Made by a program: the position numbers and the translations under genes
Shown: piece after piece, positions 63,780 through 64,000 of the stretch
Layout of the letters: every line of letters starts with the position of its first letter
Numbering within the stretch: position 1 is the first letter of the stretch
The notes under the pieces: model-generated
Told to the model about the DNA's origin: nothing
Databases searched by the model: none
The model's input: only the letters and a program-made list of their open reading frames with translations
DNA from: Micrasema longulum
Lineage: Eukaryota; Arthropoda; Insecta; Trichoptera; Brachycentridae
Direction: 5' to 3'
Length of the DNA stretch: 64,000 bases
NCBI GenBank assembly: GCA_022494885.1
Contig: JAGVSM010002775.1
Coordinates: 1-64,000 of the forward strand

Positions 63780-63968
63780 GAATCCACCTTGTCCGGGACG
63801 AGAATACAGTGCTCTGTGTGAAACAGAACTAATATTTTGGACGAGCGTTTTTGACTCAATGATTAAGGTAAAAAGTGAGTGTATACAAGCCCGGATCGCA
63901 GAGAAGTGGCGCATTCTCCCACCATGCCCGAGGTCCCCGGTTCAATTCCTGTGCCTCGATTATGAACG
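63780..63968 (+). mobile_element. SINE leader module and tRNA-like head
   Basis: The leader has GAATACAGTGCTCTGTGTG, GAACTAATATTTTGGACGAG and GTTTTTGACTCAATGAT. Then comes a head with GATCGCAGAGAAGTGGCGC (A-box region) and GGTTCAATTCCTGTGCC (B box). It runs toward the window end. It supports leader plus head as one composite retroposon. Confidence 0.6.
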
Positions 63969-64000
63969 CTATCTTCATCTGTATATATCAAGACGGTATA

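Larger units (their letters stand above)
59864..64000 (+). other. Presumed first intron of the 59.8-kb gene
   Basis: It begins GTTTGTTTTGAAAG and continues past the window; no acceptor-exon pair is recognisable. 59864-61450 is AT-rich without repeats I could trace. Further in are a LINE scrap, a split family B copy, two Jockey-like LINE tails and a SINE. Confidence 0.55.

Overview
The window is AT-rich, gene-poor eukaryotic DNA from an insect, most likely a moth or butterfly. The evidence is the repeat content: R1-like, Jockey/CR1-like and RTE-like non-LTR retrotransposon ends, a Penelope-like element, hAT relics, tRNA-headed SINEs, and a repeat whose ends (ACTAGCGGACCCGACAG and GCCGTTTAGGAGGAGTTCAG) I associate with Lepidoptera. 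There are no operons, rRNA genes, convincing functional tRNA genes or CRISPR arrays. Nearly all short open frames are chance frames in AT-rich DNA or broken transposon pieces.

Only one host gene is supported. At about 59.4-59.9 kb on the + strand a GC-richer promoter/5'UTR with two YY1/PHO-type motifs precedes a 31-codon first coding exon. This exon encodes a type II signal anchor, resembles the N terminus of Golgi glycosyltransferases (GALNT2/Pgant type is my best guess), and ends at a splice donor. The rest of the window would be its first intron, which has taken up LINE and SINE fragments.

Layout. 0-8 kb: a copy of interspersed family A, an inverted family G copy, and LINE 3' ends. 8-18 kb: a large palindromic element, family B, a decayed LINE reverse transcriptase, SINEs, and families A and G again. 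18-28 kb: the TIR element family E, a Penelope-like GIY-YIG fragment, a hAT-like end, an R1 tail, a tandem duplication and a long RTE-like repeat. 28-36 kb: two related LINE tails, one inserted into another LINE with an 8-bp target duplication, then a hAT transposase relic and a SINE inserted in family B. 36-44 kb: LINE tails, a second hAT transposase relic and more family A. 44-52 kb: five inverted-repeat (foldback/MITE) elements, a 32-bp minisatellite and a module shared by otherwise different elements. 53-59 kb: SINEs, family A, a 1.5-kb TIR element with iterated 15-bp motifs, and a full-length family E element. 59-64 kb: promoter, first exon and intron.

None of the transposable elements here looks autonomous; coding parts are truncated, frameshifted or stop-interrupted. 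The most interesting items are the 1.5-kb iteron-bearing TIR element at 55.2-56.8 kb, the family A copies whose terminal block lies on either side of the body, the set of palindromic elements carrying hammerhead-ribozyme-like core motifs, and the module captured by two different element types.
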